The notes under the pieces were generated by a model that was given only the letters and a program-made list of their open reading frames with translations, made no database searches and had not been told where the DNA came from. A stretch of 64,000 nucleotides of DNA from Deltaproteobacteria bacterium (GTDB taxonomy: Bacteria; Myxococcota_A; Polyangia; Haliangiales; JADYYK01), in contig JADYYK010000154.1 of assembly GCA_020853705.1 (NCBI GenBank), forward strand, positions 1 to 64,000. The letters run 5' to 3'. Positions within the stretch are counted from its first letter, which is position 1. Each line of letters opens with the position of its first letter. The position numbers and the translations under genes were made by a program. Below, piece by piece: positions 48,595-57,336 of the stretch.

Positions 48595-50973
48595 TCACGC
48601 GGGCGACGCGGGCTCGAGGACGTAGAGGGCGACGCGGCCGTCCTGGACGGCGGCGACGAGGATGTTGCCGCTGGGTGCGAGGTGGACGACGCAGGGGTCG
48701 GGCACGGGGAGCGTGGTGCCGTGGACCTCGAGGCTGCCGTCGCCGAGGATGACGCCGGGGGCCAGGGTGCGCGGGGGCGCGGGGGGCGAGCCGCTGTCGT
48801 ACCAGTCGTGGCTGCTGATGCACTTGCCGGTGGCGAGGTCGTAGACGTCTTCGTTGTTCCAGTCCGAGTTGCCTGACTGCGGCGACTGCCACGTGAAGAC
48901 GATCAAGGTGGCGCTGTCTGCGCTGAAACGCAGGCTGGGGAGGTGGTCGCTGGTGAAGGTGTGGCGCAGCGTGGACGTGGTGAGGTCCCAGACCGTGACG
49001 TCGCTGCCGCGCACCGCCAGCCAGCGCTGATCGGGTGACAGCGTGAAGCCGTCGCCGGGCACCGCAGGCAGCGTGACCAGGGCGACGCCAGTGGCGGCCG
49101 CGCGCAGGCTGACGTCGCGGGCGGCGTTGCGGGTCACGAAGGCGTCGGGGGCGTGCGCGACCAGGAGTGCGTCGGGCAACCGGTACAGCTCGCGCCCGTC
49201 GGCCATCGCGAGGGCGACCACGGCGCCGTCGGACGATTGCAGCAGCGCGCCGTGCGGGTGGCAGGGGCGCAGGTCCGCGTACGGGGAGCCCGGGAGCCGG
49301 GTGCGCCAGAGCTCGGCGCCGTCCTCGGTGGCCAGCGCGCACAGGTCGTCGCCCTGGCGGATCAGCACCCGCGCGCCCTCCGCGAAGGTGGTCAGCACGC
49401 GGTCCATGGCCACGCTGTGCCGGATGTGGCCGCGCGCGGTGTCCCAGAAGCAGATGGCGCCCTGGTGGTCGACGACCAGGGTGGCGCCGCTGGGTGAAAA
49501 CAGCATGTGGTTGCCGGCGGCGGCGCGGGCGTCGTCGCGCCACTCGACCGGTGGCACCAGCGCGTCGAGGTCGGCGATGCGGGTGTGGAACTTGTCACCG
49601 ACGACCAGCACGCGGCTGTGCGCGTCCCAGTACACACGATGGCCGAGGAGGCGGCCCGAGGGCACCCGCGCCGCCAGCGTCCCTCGCGCGTGATCCCAGA
49701 GCGAGACCACGCCACCACGAGCGCTGACCAGCCAGCGACCGTCGGGTGAGAAGCCGACCCCGTCGGAGCCGGAGGTGGGCAGCCGCCGCAGCTCGGCGCC
49801 GGTGCTGGTGTCATACACGCCGCCGTTGCCATCGGCGAAGCGGCTGCCATCGGGGTGCACGCACAGCGCCGAGCCGGGGCGCTTGCGTTCGAACACGAGC
49901 TCCCCGGCGGGCAGCGCCCAGCATCTGACCTGGCCATCGCCGCAGCCGAGCAGGCGGTCGCCGCGCGGGCTGAGCGCGCTCCATTCGATGTAGTCGCACC
50001 TCATCGTCGCCCCGGTCTGCTGCGCGAGGTCGGGGTCCCATAGCTGCCAGCCGGTGCCGTCATGCACCAGCACGCCCAGGGGCGAGGCCAGCAACCCCGG
50101 GATGCCGCCGCCGAAGCTGCGCGTGGCGAGCGCGCTGGGGTCCCCGATGCGGCAGCTGCGCAGGGTGCTCCCGGTGTCGATCAGGAGGTGGCCGCCGTCG
50201 TGCGAGAACAGCACACGCTCGACCACGCGCTCGAAGGGGCCGAACCTCGCCTGCCGGGTCAGCGTGGTGGTCGACCACAGCTCCGCGCAGGCGCCGACGC
50301 GGATGGCGAAGCAGGCGCCGTCGGGGGCGAAGTCGCCAGCCAGGCTCTGGGGGTCGGGGAAGCCGACGCGGCGGCCGTTGCGGGTGTGCAGCAGGTGCAG
50401 CGCGGGCGGCTCGTGCTGTCGCAGCAGCAGGTGGTCGCCGTCGGGGCTGAGCGCGCGGGCCTGGCCCCAGGTGCGCCAGGCCGGCAGCGCGGCCACCGGG
50501 CGCGACGGACGCAGCGCGCGCAGCCAGCGGGCGCCGGGGCGCGCTTCGAAGGCTGCGCGTGCATCTTCCATCCAGCGCCACAGCACGCGGGTGGTGGGCG
50601 CAGCCGGTGGCGGGCCGTCGTGGTGGTCGGCGCGGGCCGGAGCGTCGTGCCAGAAGAGCTCGTTGTGAAGGGTCGGCAGCAGCAGCGCGGGTGTGCGCGT
50701 CAGGTCGTCGCGACGCACGTCGAGCAGGGTCTCCAGCAGCGCGAGCGCGCCGCGATCCAGCCGGGCGCCTGACGGGGCCACCAGGCTGGCCTCGGCAGGC
50801 AGCGGCGTCGGCCCGGCGCGCAGCACATGGTGCAGGTCGGCCAGCAGCTCGTCGAGCGAGGCGGCGACGCGGGCCTCGAGCGCGGCGACGTCGGCGAAAG
50901 CGGCCAGCACCGCCTGGTGGTCGCCGGCCGCCAAGGCGGCGCGCACCTGCTGGGATGGGGTCAGGGCGGCCAT
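48595..50973 (-). CDS. Large WD40-like beta-propeller protein
   Basis: A 792-residue soluble protein. Residues 1-150 are helical (SLDELLADLHHVLRAGPTPL). The remainder is at least twelve repeats of the pattern 'SPDGrwL...g....lWD' (ALSPDGDHLLLRQHEPPALH; VGFSPDGRWLVSARGGVVSL; TLSPDQRWLAVRGSDVTVWD), enough for two propellers. There is no signal peptide or enzyme domain. Such proteins usually serve as interaction scaffolds; in Myxococcota they often accompany kinases or conflict systems, but no such partner is adjacent. Convergent with the diguanylate cyclase gene. A TACCAT element lies 14 bases before the ATG. Confidence 0.85.
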   Translation of the reverse strand: MAALTPSQQVRAALAAGDHQAVLAAFADVAALEARVAASLDELLADLHHVLRAGPTPLPAEASLVAPSGARLDRGALALLETLLDVRRDDLTRTPALLLPTLHNELFWHDAPARADHHDGPPPAAPTTRVLWRWMEDARAAFEARPGARWLRALRPSRPVAALPAWRTWGQARALSPDGDHLLLRQHEPPALHLLHTRNGRRVGFPDPQSLAGDFAPDGACFAIRVGACAELWSTTTLTRQARFGPFERVVERVLFSHDGGHLLIDTGSTLRSCRIGDPSALATRSFGGGIPGLLASPLGVLVHDGTGWQLWDPDLAQQTGATMRCDYIEWSALSPRGDRLLGCGDGQVRCWALPAGELVFERKRPGSALCVHPDGSRFADGNGGVYDTSTGAELRRLPTSGSDGVGFSPDGRWLVSARGGVVSLWDHARGTLAARVPSGRLLGHRVYWDAHSRVLVVGDKFHTRIADLDALVPPVEWRDDARAAAGNHMLFSPSGATLVVDHQGAICFWDTARGHIRHSVAMDRVLTTFAEGARVLIRQGDDLCALATEDGAELWRTRLPGSPYADLRPCHPHGALLQSSDGAVVALAMADGRELYRLPDALLVAHAPDAFVTRNAARDVSLRAAATGVALVTLPAVPGDGFTLSPDQRWLAVRGSDVTVWDLTTSTLRHTFTSDHLPSLRFSADSATLIVFTWQSPQSGNSDWNNEDVYDLATGKCISSHDWYDSGSPPAPPRTLAPGVILGDGSLEVHGTTLPVPDPCVVHLAPSGNILVAAVQDGRVALYVLEPASPA

Positions 50974-51028
50974 GGGCGACGCCGGCCATGGTAGTCCGGG
51001 GCCTGGCGCGCTGGCGACGCTCGGCGGC

Positions 51029-51610
51029 TCAGATCCTGTCCTCGAACGTGGCGCCCGCCCAGCGCGCGATCACGCGGCCCAGGGTCGTGCACCAGCCGCT
51101 GTCCATCAGCAGGTCGTTGCGGTTGTAGGTGGGATCGCCCGTCGCGGCGAGCGAGATCTCGGTGACCAGCTCGACCTCCTCGCCCGAGCGCAACCTGGCC
51201 TGGATGCCGCGGTGGGCGTGATCCTCGGAGGCCCAGGTGAAGACGTGCGCGACCTCGGCACGCGGGATGACGCGCCCGTCCTCGAGCGTCGCGTGAGTGC
51301 CCGCCGCGTCGAGCTGCCTGCGCCGGGCGTCGTAGACCTCGACGCCTGCGGGAGTGGGGACCCAGACGATCCGGGTCAAGAACTCGGTCTCCGCCTGCTC
51401 GCAGCCGCGCGCCTTCAGCTGCGCCACCAGCGCGTCGTGCTCGGCCGTGGACACCAGCATCGGCAACAGCGGCTTGGCGCCACCGCCGGCCAGGCTGCAG
51501 ATGGTGACCACGCGCGCGCCGTCCCTGGCCTCGTCCGAAGTCTGGAGCTTCCTGCCCGGCACCGCGAGGGCTTCCTCCAGCGCCTGCTCCAGGGCCTGCT
51601 CCAGGGTCAT
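51029..51610 (-). CDS. Hypothetical protein (193 residues)
   Basis: Not recognised. The N-terminus has a short Gln/Ala/Leu/Glu repeat (EQALEQALEEAL) from a 12-bp duplicated unit, followed by a mixed alpha/beta domain (ARVVTICSLAGGGAKPLLPM; EFLTRIVWVPTPAGVEVYDA) and a C-terminal part with DHAHRGIQARLRSGEEVELV. It is soluble. TAGAAT (51622-51617) lies 6 bases before the ATG without a ribosome-binding site. It lies 55 bases after the end of the upstream region of the beta-propeller gene and runs in the same direction, so it may be co-transcribed with it. Confidence 0.65.
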   Translation of the reverse strand: MTLEQALEQALEEALAVPGRKLQTSDEARDGARVVTICSLAGGGAKPLLPMLVSTAEHDALVAQLKARGCEQAETEFLTRIVWVPTPAGVEVYDARRRQLDAAGTHATLEDGRVIPRAEVAHVFTWASEDHAHRGIQARLRSGEEVELVTEISLAATGDPTYNRNDLLMDSGWCTTLGRVIARWAGATFEDRI

Positions 51611-51766
51611 GCCGCCATTCTACTTCGCCTCGCGGCCCTGCTTCGAGGCGCCGGGCAACTGAAGCCCGTCGCGGAGCCACTCGCACGCGCGCGAGTCCGC
51701 GCGGCGTTGCGGCGCATCCCGGCGCGAAGCGCGTCGAGCACGGTCGGTGCGGGAGGATGGCGGATG

Positions 51767-51786
51767 GTTTGAGGTCAAACTATCAT
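51767..51786 (+). promoter_or_regulatory. Operator dyad and -10 element of the sugar ABC operon
   Basis: GTTTGA-GG-TCAAAC (51767-51780) is a perfect 6-bp dyad, immediately followed by TATCAT (51781-51786; 5 of 6 to the -10 consensus), eight bases before the ATG. The -35 is poor. A repressor bound here would sit between the promoter boxes. No dedicated regulator gene is adjacent. Confidence 0.6.
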
Positions 51787-51794
51787 CGCGCTCG

Positions 51795-53117
51795 ATGCGC
51801 CGCACCCCGCCGTCCCGCGCCGTCCGTGCTCGCCCAGCCAGCGCTGCGGCCGCGCTGGCGCTCGCGCTGACGACGACGCTGGTGCTGGCGACGGCGGCCT
51901 GCCGTCGCGCCAGCCCTGGCGAGGTTGGCGCCCGCACGCGGATCGTCCTGCGCCACCAGCCGCTCTGGGGCGACCCGGCGCCGTTCCGCGCCCTGCTGGC
52001 GGAGTTCGGGCGCGCCCATCCCGAGCTCGACGTCGTCACCGAGCTGCTCCCCAACGACTCGGATCTGCTGCGGCAGCTGTATGTGACCGCGCTCGACGGG
52101 GGCGACGCCAGCTTCGATGTCCTGGTGCTCGACGTCATCTGGGTCGCCGAGTTCGCGCGCGCGGGCTGGATCGCCGACCTGTCCGACGACCTGCCGCCCG
52201 CCGAGCTGCGCGCCACGCTGCTACCGGGCCCCGCCGCGGTCGCGGTCCAGGATGGGCACACCTGGGCGGTGCCCTGGTACATCGATGTCGGCCTGCTGTA
52301 CTACCGCACCGATCTGATGGCGGCGCCGCCGCGCACCTACGCCGCGCTGGCGAGCACCATCCGCGAGGTCCAGCGCGCGCACCCCGGGATGCTGGGCTAT
52401 CTGTGGCAGGGCCGGCAGTACGAGGGGCTGTCGTGCAACGCCTTCGAGTCGATCTGGGGCCATGGCGGCGAGGTGCTGGCGCCCGACGGCCGCCTGGTGC
52501 TCGACAGCCCGGAGGCCCGCGCCGGCCTGGCCTGGCTGCGCACGCTGGTGGCGGAGGGGCTGTCGCCGTCGTCGGTCCTGTCGGCCGGCGAGGAGGACGC
52601 GCGCCGACTGTTCCAGTCCGGGCGCGCCGTGTTCATGCGCAACTGGCCCTACGCCTCGGGGCTGCTCGAGCAGCCGGGGTCGCCGGTGCGGGGGCGCGTC
52701 GGCATGACCACGCTGCCCAGCCTGGATGGCGTCCGCCCCGGGGCCGGCACCCTGGGGGGCTGGTTCCTGGCCGTCAACGCCCAGGTGTCGCCGGCGCGCA
52801 GGCACGCCGCCGCGCGCCTGATCGCGCACCTGACCTCGCCCGAAGCCGCGCTGCTGATGGCCACCGCCTACGCCCGCAACCCGGCACGCCGCGCGCTCTA
52901 CGCCGACCCACGGCTGCGGGCCCAGGCGCCCTTCATCGCCGACCTGCTGCCCCTGGTCGAAGCGGCCCGGCCGCGCCCGCCGACGCCGTACTACAACCTG
53001 CTGGCCGACACCCTGCAGGGCGAGCTGTCGGGCGCCGTGATCGGGCTGCGCTCGCCGGGGCGGGCGCTGAGCCGCAGCCAGCAACAGATCGACCACTTGC
53101 TGGCGGGGTCGCCGTGA
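51795..53117 (+). CDS. ABC sugar transporter substrate-binding lipoprotein (LpqY-like)
   Basis: A 440-residue family 1 extracellular solute-binding protein anchored as a lipoprotein (LVLATAACRRASPG). The mature part follows the sugar-binding pattern: IVLRHQPLWGDPAPFRALLA, SFDVLVLDVIWVAEFARAGW, GHTWAVPWYIDVGLLYYRTD, AFESIWGHGGEVLAPDG, FMRNWPYASG and GTLGGWFLAVNAQ. The sugar specificity cannot be read directly. Its place as first gene of a binding protein-permease-permease-ATPase operon, a few kb from the trehalose operon, suggests trehalose or maltose uptake. The stop overlaps the next gene (GTGA). Confidence 0.88.
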   Translation: MRRTPPSRAVRARPASAAAALALALTTTLVLATAACRRASPGEVGARTRIVLRHQPLWGDPAPFRALLAEFGRAHPELDVVTELLPNDSDLLRQLYVTALDGGDASFDVLVLDVIWVAEFARAGWIADLSDDLPPAELRATLLPGPAAVAVQDGHTWAVPWYIDVGLLYYRTDLMAAPPRTYAALASTIREVQRAHPGMLGYLWQGRQYEGLSCNAFESIWGHGGEVLAPDGRLVLDSPEARAGLAWLRTLVAEGLSPSSVLSAGEEDARRLFQSGRAVFMRNWPYASGLLEQPGSPVRGRVGMTTLPSLDGVRPGAGTLGGWFLAVNAQVSPARRHAAARLIAHLTSPEAALLMATAYARNPARRALYADPRLRAQAPFIADLLPLVEAARPRPPTPYYNLLADTLQGELSGAVIGLRSPGRALSRSQQQIDHLLAGSP

Positions 53118-53983
53118 GCGCGGGCCTGGGCGCCGACGAGCGCCGCCAGGGCTGGCTGCTGGTGGCGCCTGCGCTGCTGGTGGTGGCGGCGGTGGCGCTC
53201 TACCCCATCGTGGCCGGAGTCTGGCTCAGCCTGCACCGGGTCATCCTGGTGTTTCACGAGCAGCGCTTCGTCGGCCTCGACAACTTCGCCTTCCTGCTCG
53301 AGGACCAGCGCTTCCACGGCGCGCTGCTGCGCACCCTGCTGTTCACCGTGGTGGCGGTGGCGCTGGAGCTCGGCCTGGCGCTGCCGCTGGCGCTGCTGCT
53401 CGACAGGCGCGCGGCGCGGGGCCTGCTGCTGGCGGCGCTGCTGATGCCATGGGCGGTGCCCACCGCGGTGTCGTCGCGGCTGTGGGCGTGGCTGCTGAAC
53501 CCCGACCATGGCGTCCTCATCCGGCTGTGGCCGGGGGCTGGCCCCGATCTGTTCGCCGAGCCCACCCTGGCGCTGCTGGCGGCGGTGCTGGTCGACGTCT
53601 GGAAGACGACGCCCTTCGTGACCTTGATCTTGCTCGCCGGGCTGCAGGCCATCCCGCAGGATCTGTACCGGGCGGCCGCCGTGGATGGCGCCACGCGCTG
53701 GCAGACCTTTCGCACCGTGACCCTGCCGCTGCTGAGGCCTGCGCTGGCGCTGGCCCTGCTGCTGCGCGCCCTCGACGCCTTCCGGGTCTTCGACGCCATC
53801 TGGGTCCTGACTGCGGGCGGCCCCGCAAATGGCACCGAGACCCTGTCGGTGTACGCCTTCAAGACCCTGATGCGCACCGGGGACTTCGGCTATGGCTCGG
53901 CGCTGGCGCTGGTCACCTTCGCGTGCTCGTGTGCACTGGCGCTGCTGCTGTCGCGCCTGGCCCGCGCCGAGGCCCAGCCATGA
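53114..53983 (+). CDS. ABC sugar transporter permease 1 (SugA/MalF-like)
   Basis: A 289-residue inner-membrane permease with six predicted helices (LLVAPALLVVAAVALYPIVA, LLFTVVAVALELGLALPLAL and others). The cytoplasmic EAA loop that docks on the ATPase is DLYRAAAVDGATRWQTF. It lacks the long periplasmic loop of E. coli MalF, as in SugA/ThuF. The GTG start overlaps the TGA of the binding-protein gene, and its stop overlaps the next permease ATG. It should form the channel together with the second permease. Confidence 0.92.
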   Translation: MSAGLGADERRQGWLLVAPALLVVAAVALYPIVAGVWLSLHRVILVFHEQRFVGLDNFAFLLEDQRFHGALLRTLLFTVVAVALELGLALPLALLLDRRAARGLLLAALLMPWAVPTAVSSRLWAWLLNPDHGVLIRLWPGAGPDLFAEPTLALLAAVLVDVWKTTPFVTLILLAGLQAIPQDLYRAAAVDGATRWQTFRTVTLPLLRPALALALLLRALDAFRVFDAIWVLTAGGPANGTETLSVYAFKTLMRTGDFGYGSALALVTFACSCALALLLSRLARAEAQP

Positions 53984-54786
53984 GACGGCTCGGGATCGCC
54001 TTCGGGGTGGCGGCGGCGCTGACCTTCTTCGTCGGCCCGCTGGCCTGGCAGGTGCTGACCTCGCTGTGGCCCGAGGCCGAGCTGACCCGGGCCTGGCCCA
54101 GCCACCTGTCGGGCGCCGCCTATGCACGCGTGCTGTTGGGGGCGCAGCCGTTCTGGCGCATGATGTGGAACTCGCTGGTGGTCGCGACGGCGACCACGCT
54201 GCTGACGTTGACCGTGGGGGCGGCGGCGGCCTTTGCGCTGGCGCGGCTGGCGCTGCCGGGCCGGCGCCTGATGCTGGGCGGCGTGCTGGCGCTGTCGATG
54301 TATCCGCCCATCGCGACCGTCAGCCCGCTGTACCTGCTGCTGCGCGCCGTGGGGCTGCGCGACCAGCTGGCCGGCCTGGTGCTGCCCTACACGGCGTTCG
54401 CGCTGCCGCTGGGGATCTGGGTGCTGCACGGCTTCTTCCGCCAGCTGCCCGACGATCTGTACCGCGCGGCGAGGGTCGATGGCTGCTCGCCCTTGCAGGC
54501 GCTGTGGCGGGTGTTTCTGCCCCTGGCCGCGCCGGCGCTGGCCACCACCGCGATCCTGGTCTTCATCTTCTCGTGGAACGAGTTCCTGTATGCGGTGACG
54601 CTGATGTCGTCGCAGGCCCGGCGCACGGTGCCGGTCGGGATCGCACTGCTGTCCAGCGAGCATGTCGAGCCATGGGCCGAGATCGCCGCCGCCTCGGTGG
54701 TGTCCACGCTGCCGCTGGTGCTGGTCACGGTGGCGTTCCAGCGGCGCATCGCGGCCGGGCTGACCGGCGGCGCGGTCAAGGGGTGA
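53980..54786 (+). CDS. ABC sugar transporter permease 2 (SugB/MalG-like)
   Basis: A 268-residue membrane permease starting MRRLGIAFGVAAALTFFVGP. Six helices are predicted, with the conserved NSLVVATATTLLTLTVGAAA segment, SMYPPIATVSPLYLLLRAVG and the EAA loop DDLYRAARVDGCSPLQALWR, followed by FSWNEFLYAVTLM typical of MalG homologues. It starts by ATGA overlap with permease 1 and ends five bases before the ATPase ATG, completing the membrane part of the importer. Confidence 0.93.
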   Translation: MRRLGIAFGVAAALTFFVGPLAWQVLTSLWPEAELTRAWPSHLSGAAYARVLLGAQPFWRMMWNSLVVATATTLLTLTVGAAAAFALARLALPGRRLMLGGVLALSMYPPIATVSPLYLLLRAVGLRDQLAGLVLPYTAFALPLGIWVLHGFFRQLPDDLYRAARVDGCSPLQALWRVFLPLAAPALATTAILVFIFSWNEFLYAVTLMSSQARRTVPVGIALLSSEHVEPWAEIAAASVVSTLPLVLVTVAFQRRIAAGLTGGAVKG

Positions 54787-54791
54787 GCTGA

Positions 54792-55826
<1,035 letters not shown>

Positions 55827-55943
55827 CCTGGACCACGCAGTGGCGCCGCGGCAACTCCAGTGTCCGTGCGGCGAAAGTGTACGCGATTGCGAGTATATGG
55901 CAGTTTGTCGGGCTCTTGATCCATGTCAATCTGAGAGCCGCGA

Positions 55944-57332
55944 ATGGGGGAGTCGGCGCATCCCGGGATACGCCTCGCGGGGCGCCTGATCGACCGCGAG
56001 GAGATCGCGGCGCTGGCGGTCCATCAGGACGTCGATCAGCCGGATCGGTGCCAGGTCATGCTGCGCAATCTGGGGGCGCCGCTGCGGGCGACGACGGTGC
56101 TGGCGGGCGACGAGCTGGTGGTCGAGCTCGGCTTCGAAGGGGCGCCGCAGGCGACGGTGTTCACGGGGGAGGTCGTGGGGCTGCAGACCACGTATGACAC
56201 CTCGGGTCGTAGCACGGTCACGCTGCACGGCTTCAGTCGACTGCATCGCCTGACGCGCGGGCGCAAGTCGCGCACGTTCGAGAACCTGACCGATCAGGAG
56301 ATCGCCGCCAAGATCGCCGAGGACGCGCACCTGACTGCCAGTGTCGATGGTGACTCGCAGATTCGCTATCCCCATGTTCACCAGCACAACCAGACTGACC
56401 TCGAGTTCTTGCGCGATCGGGCGTCGCGGATCGGCTACGAGCTCGGCCTGCGTGACGGCAAGACGCTGGTCTTCCAGCGTCGTGACCTGGCGTCGGACTC
56501 GGGCCTCACCCTGGCGCTGGGCCGGCGTCAAGCCGGCCTGGAGCTGCAGCGCTTCGCGCCCAAGCTGTCGCTGGCGCAGCGCATCTCCGAGGTCCACGTG
56601 CGCGGCTGGGACCCGGTCAAGCGCCAGGAGATCGTCGGCAAGGCAAGGTCGCTGCGCAAGACGCTGGCCACCGAGAGCGGCCTCGACGCCGGCAAGGACG
56701 TCTTCGGCCACACCATCCAGTACGAGACCGATGACAAGGTCACCGCCCAGGACCAGGCCGACGCGCGGGCGCGCGCCCTCCTGGAGCGCGCTGCGCTGCA
56801 GACCATCACCGGCCTCGCGGTCGCCACCGGCAACCCCGCCCTGAAGCCCAGCCTGGTGGTCACCATCGACCTCGGGGCCGACACGCGCTTCTCGGGCCAG
56901 TACTACCTGGCAGGCGCCGTGCATCGCTGGAGCGCCAGCGCTGGCTACCTCACCGAGCTGCGGGTCCAGCGCAATGGCCTGGGCGCCGCGCGGCCGGCCC
57001 CGCGCCCCGGCGCCGGCGCGGTCGCGCCCGAGGAGCGTGCCGCCACCCGCGCGGCCGCGCGGATCGCCCTCGAGGCGCGCCAGCCGGCCAGCGCCCTCGC
57101 TGAGGCGGCGCCCAGGCCGCCGGCCAGGAGCTCGTTCCTGGAGATCGAGCTCGTCGGCGAGGACGGCTCGCCGATCCCCGGCGAACGCTACCGGGTCGAC
57201 GTCGACGGCGGGCCGTCGCATCAGGGCGTCACCGACGACCAGGGCAAGGCGCGCATCGAGCCGCTCGACGCCGGCAAGCGCTGCACCGTGAGCTTCCCCG
57301 CGCTCGACGCCGACGCCTGGGAGAGCGCCTAG
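55944..57332 (+). CDS. Phage late control D / VgrG-like spike hub with C-terminal Ig-like domain
   Basis: A 462-residue protein. The first 340 residues follow the gpD/VgrG hub fold: VFTGEVVGLQTTYDTSGRST, VTLHGFSRLHRLTRGRKSRT, the domain-2 opening ENLTDQEIAAKIAEDAHLTA, and HVHQHNQTDLEFLRDRASRI (the classical 'QynEsDldFl.Rlae..G' block). There is no beta-helix needle. After an Ala/Pro/Arg linker, residues 385-462 form an Ig-like payload-binding domain (SFLEIELVGEDGSPIPGERY; HQGVTDDQGKARIEPL). It should cap a contractile tail (type VI secretion or extracellular injection). No sheath, tube or baseplate genes are in the window. The 117-base upstream gap is unusually AT-rich. Confidence 0.82.
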   Translation: MGESAHPGIRLAGRLIDREEIAALAVHQDVDQPDRCQVMLRNLGAPLRATTVLAGDELVVELGFEGAPQATVFTGEVVGLQTTYDTSGRSTVTLHGFSRLHRLTRGRKSRTFENLTDQEIAAKIAEDAHLTASVDGDSQIRYPHVHQHNQTDLEFLRDRASRIGYELGLRDGKTLVFQRRDLASDSGLTLALGRRQAGLELQRFAPKLSLAQRISEVHVRGWDPVKRQEIVGKARSLRKTLATESGLDAGKDVFGHTIQYETDDKVTAQDQADARARALLERAALQTITGLAVATGNPALKPSLVVTIDLGADTRFSGQYYLAGAVHRWSASAGYLTELRVQRNGLGAARPAPRPGAGAVAPEERAATRAAARIALEARQPASALAEAAPRPPARSSFLEIELVGEDGSPIPGERYRVDVDGGPSHQGVTDDQGKARIEPLDAGKRCTVSFPALDADAWESA

Positions 57333-57336
57333 GTCC

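Noticed and set aside
51747..51795. Longer start of the sugar-binding lipoprotein at 51747
   Set aside because: It would place the operator dyad and -10 box inside the coding region and push the signal peptide away from the N-terminus.
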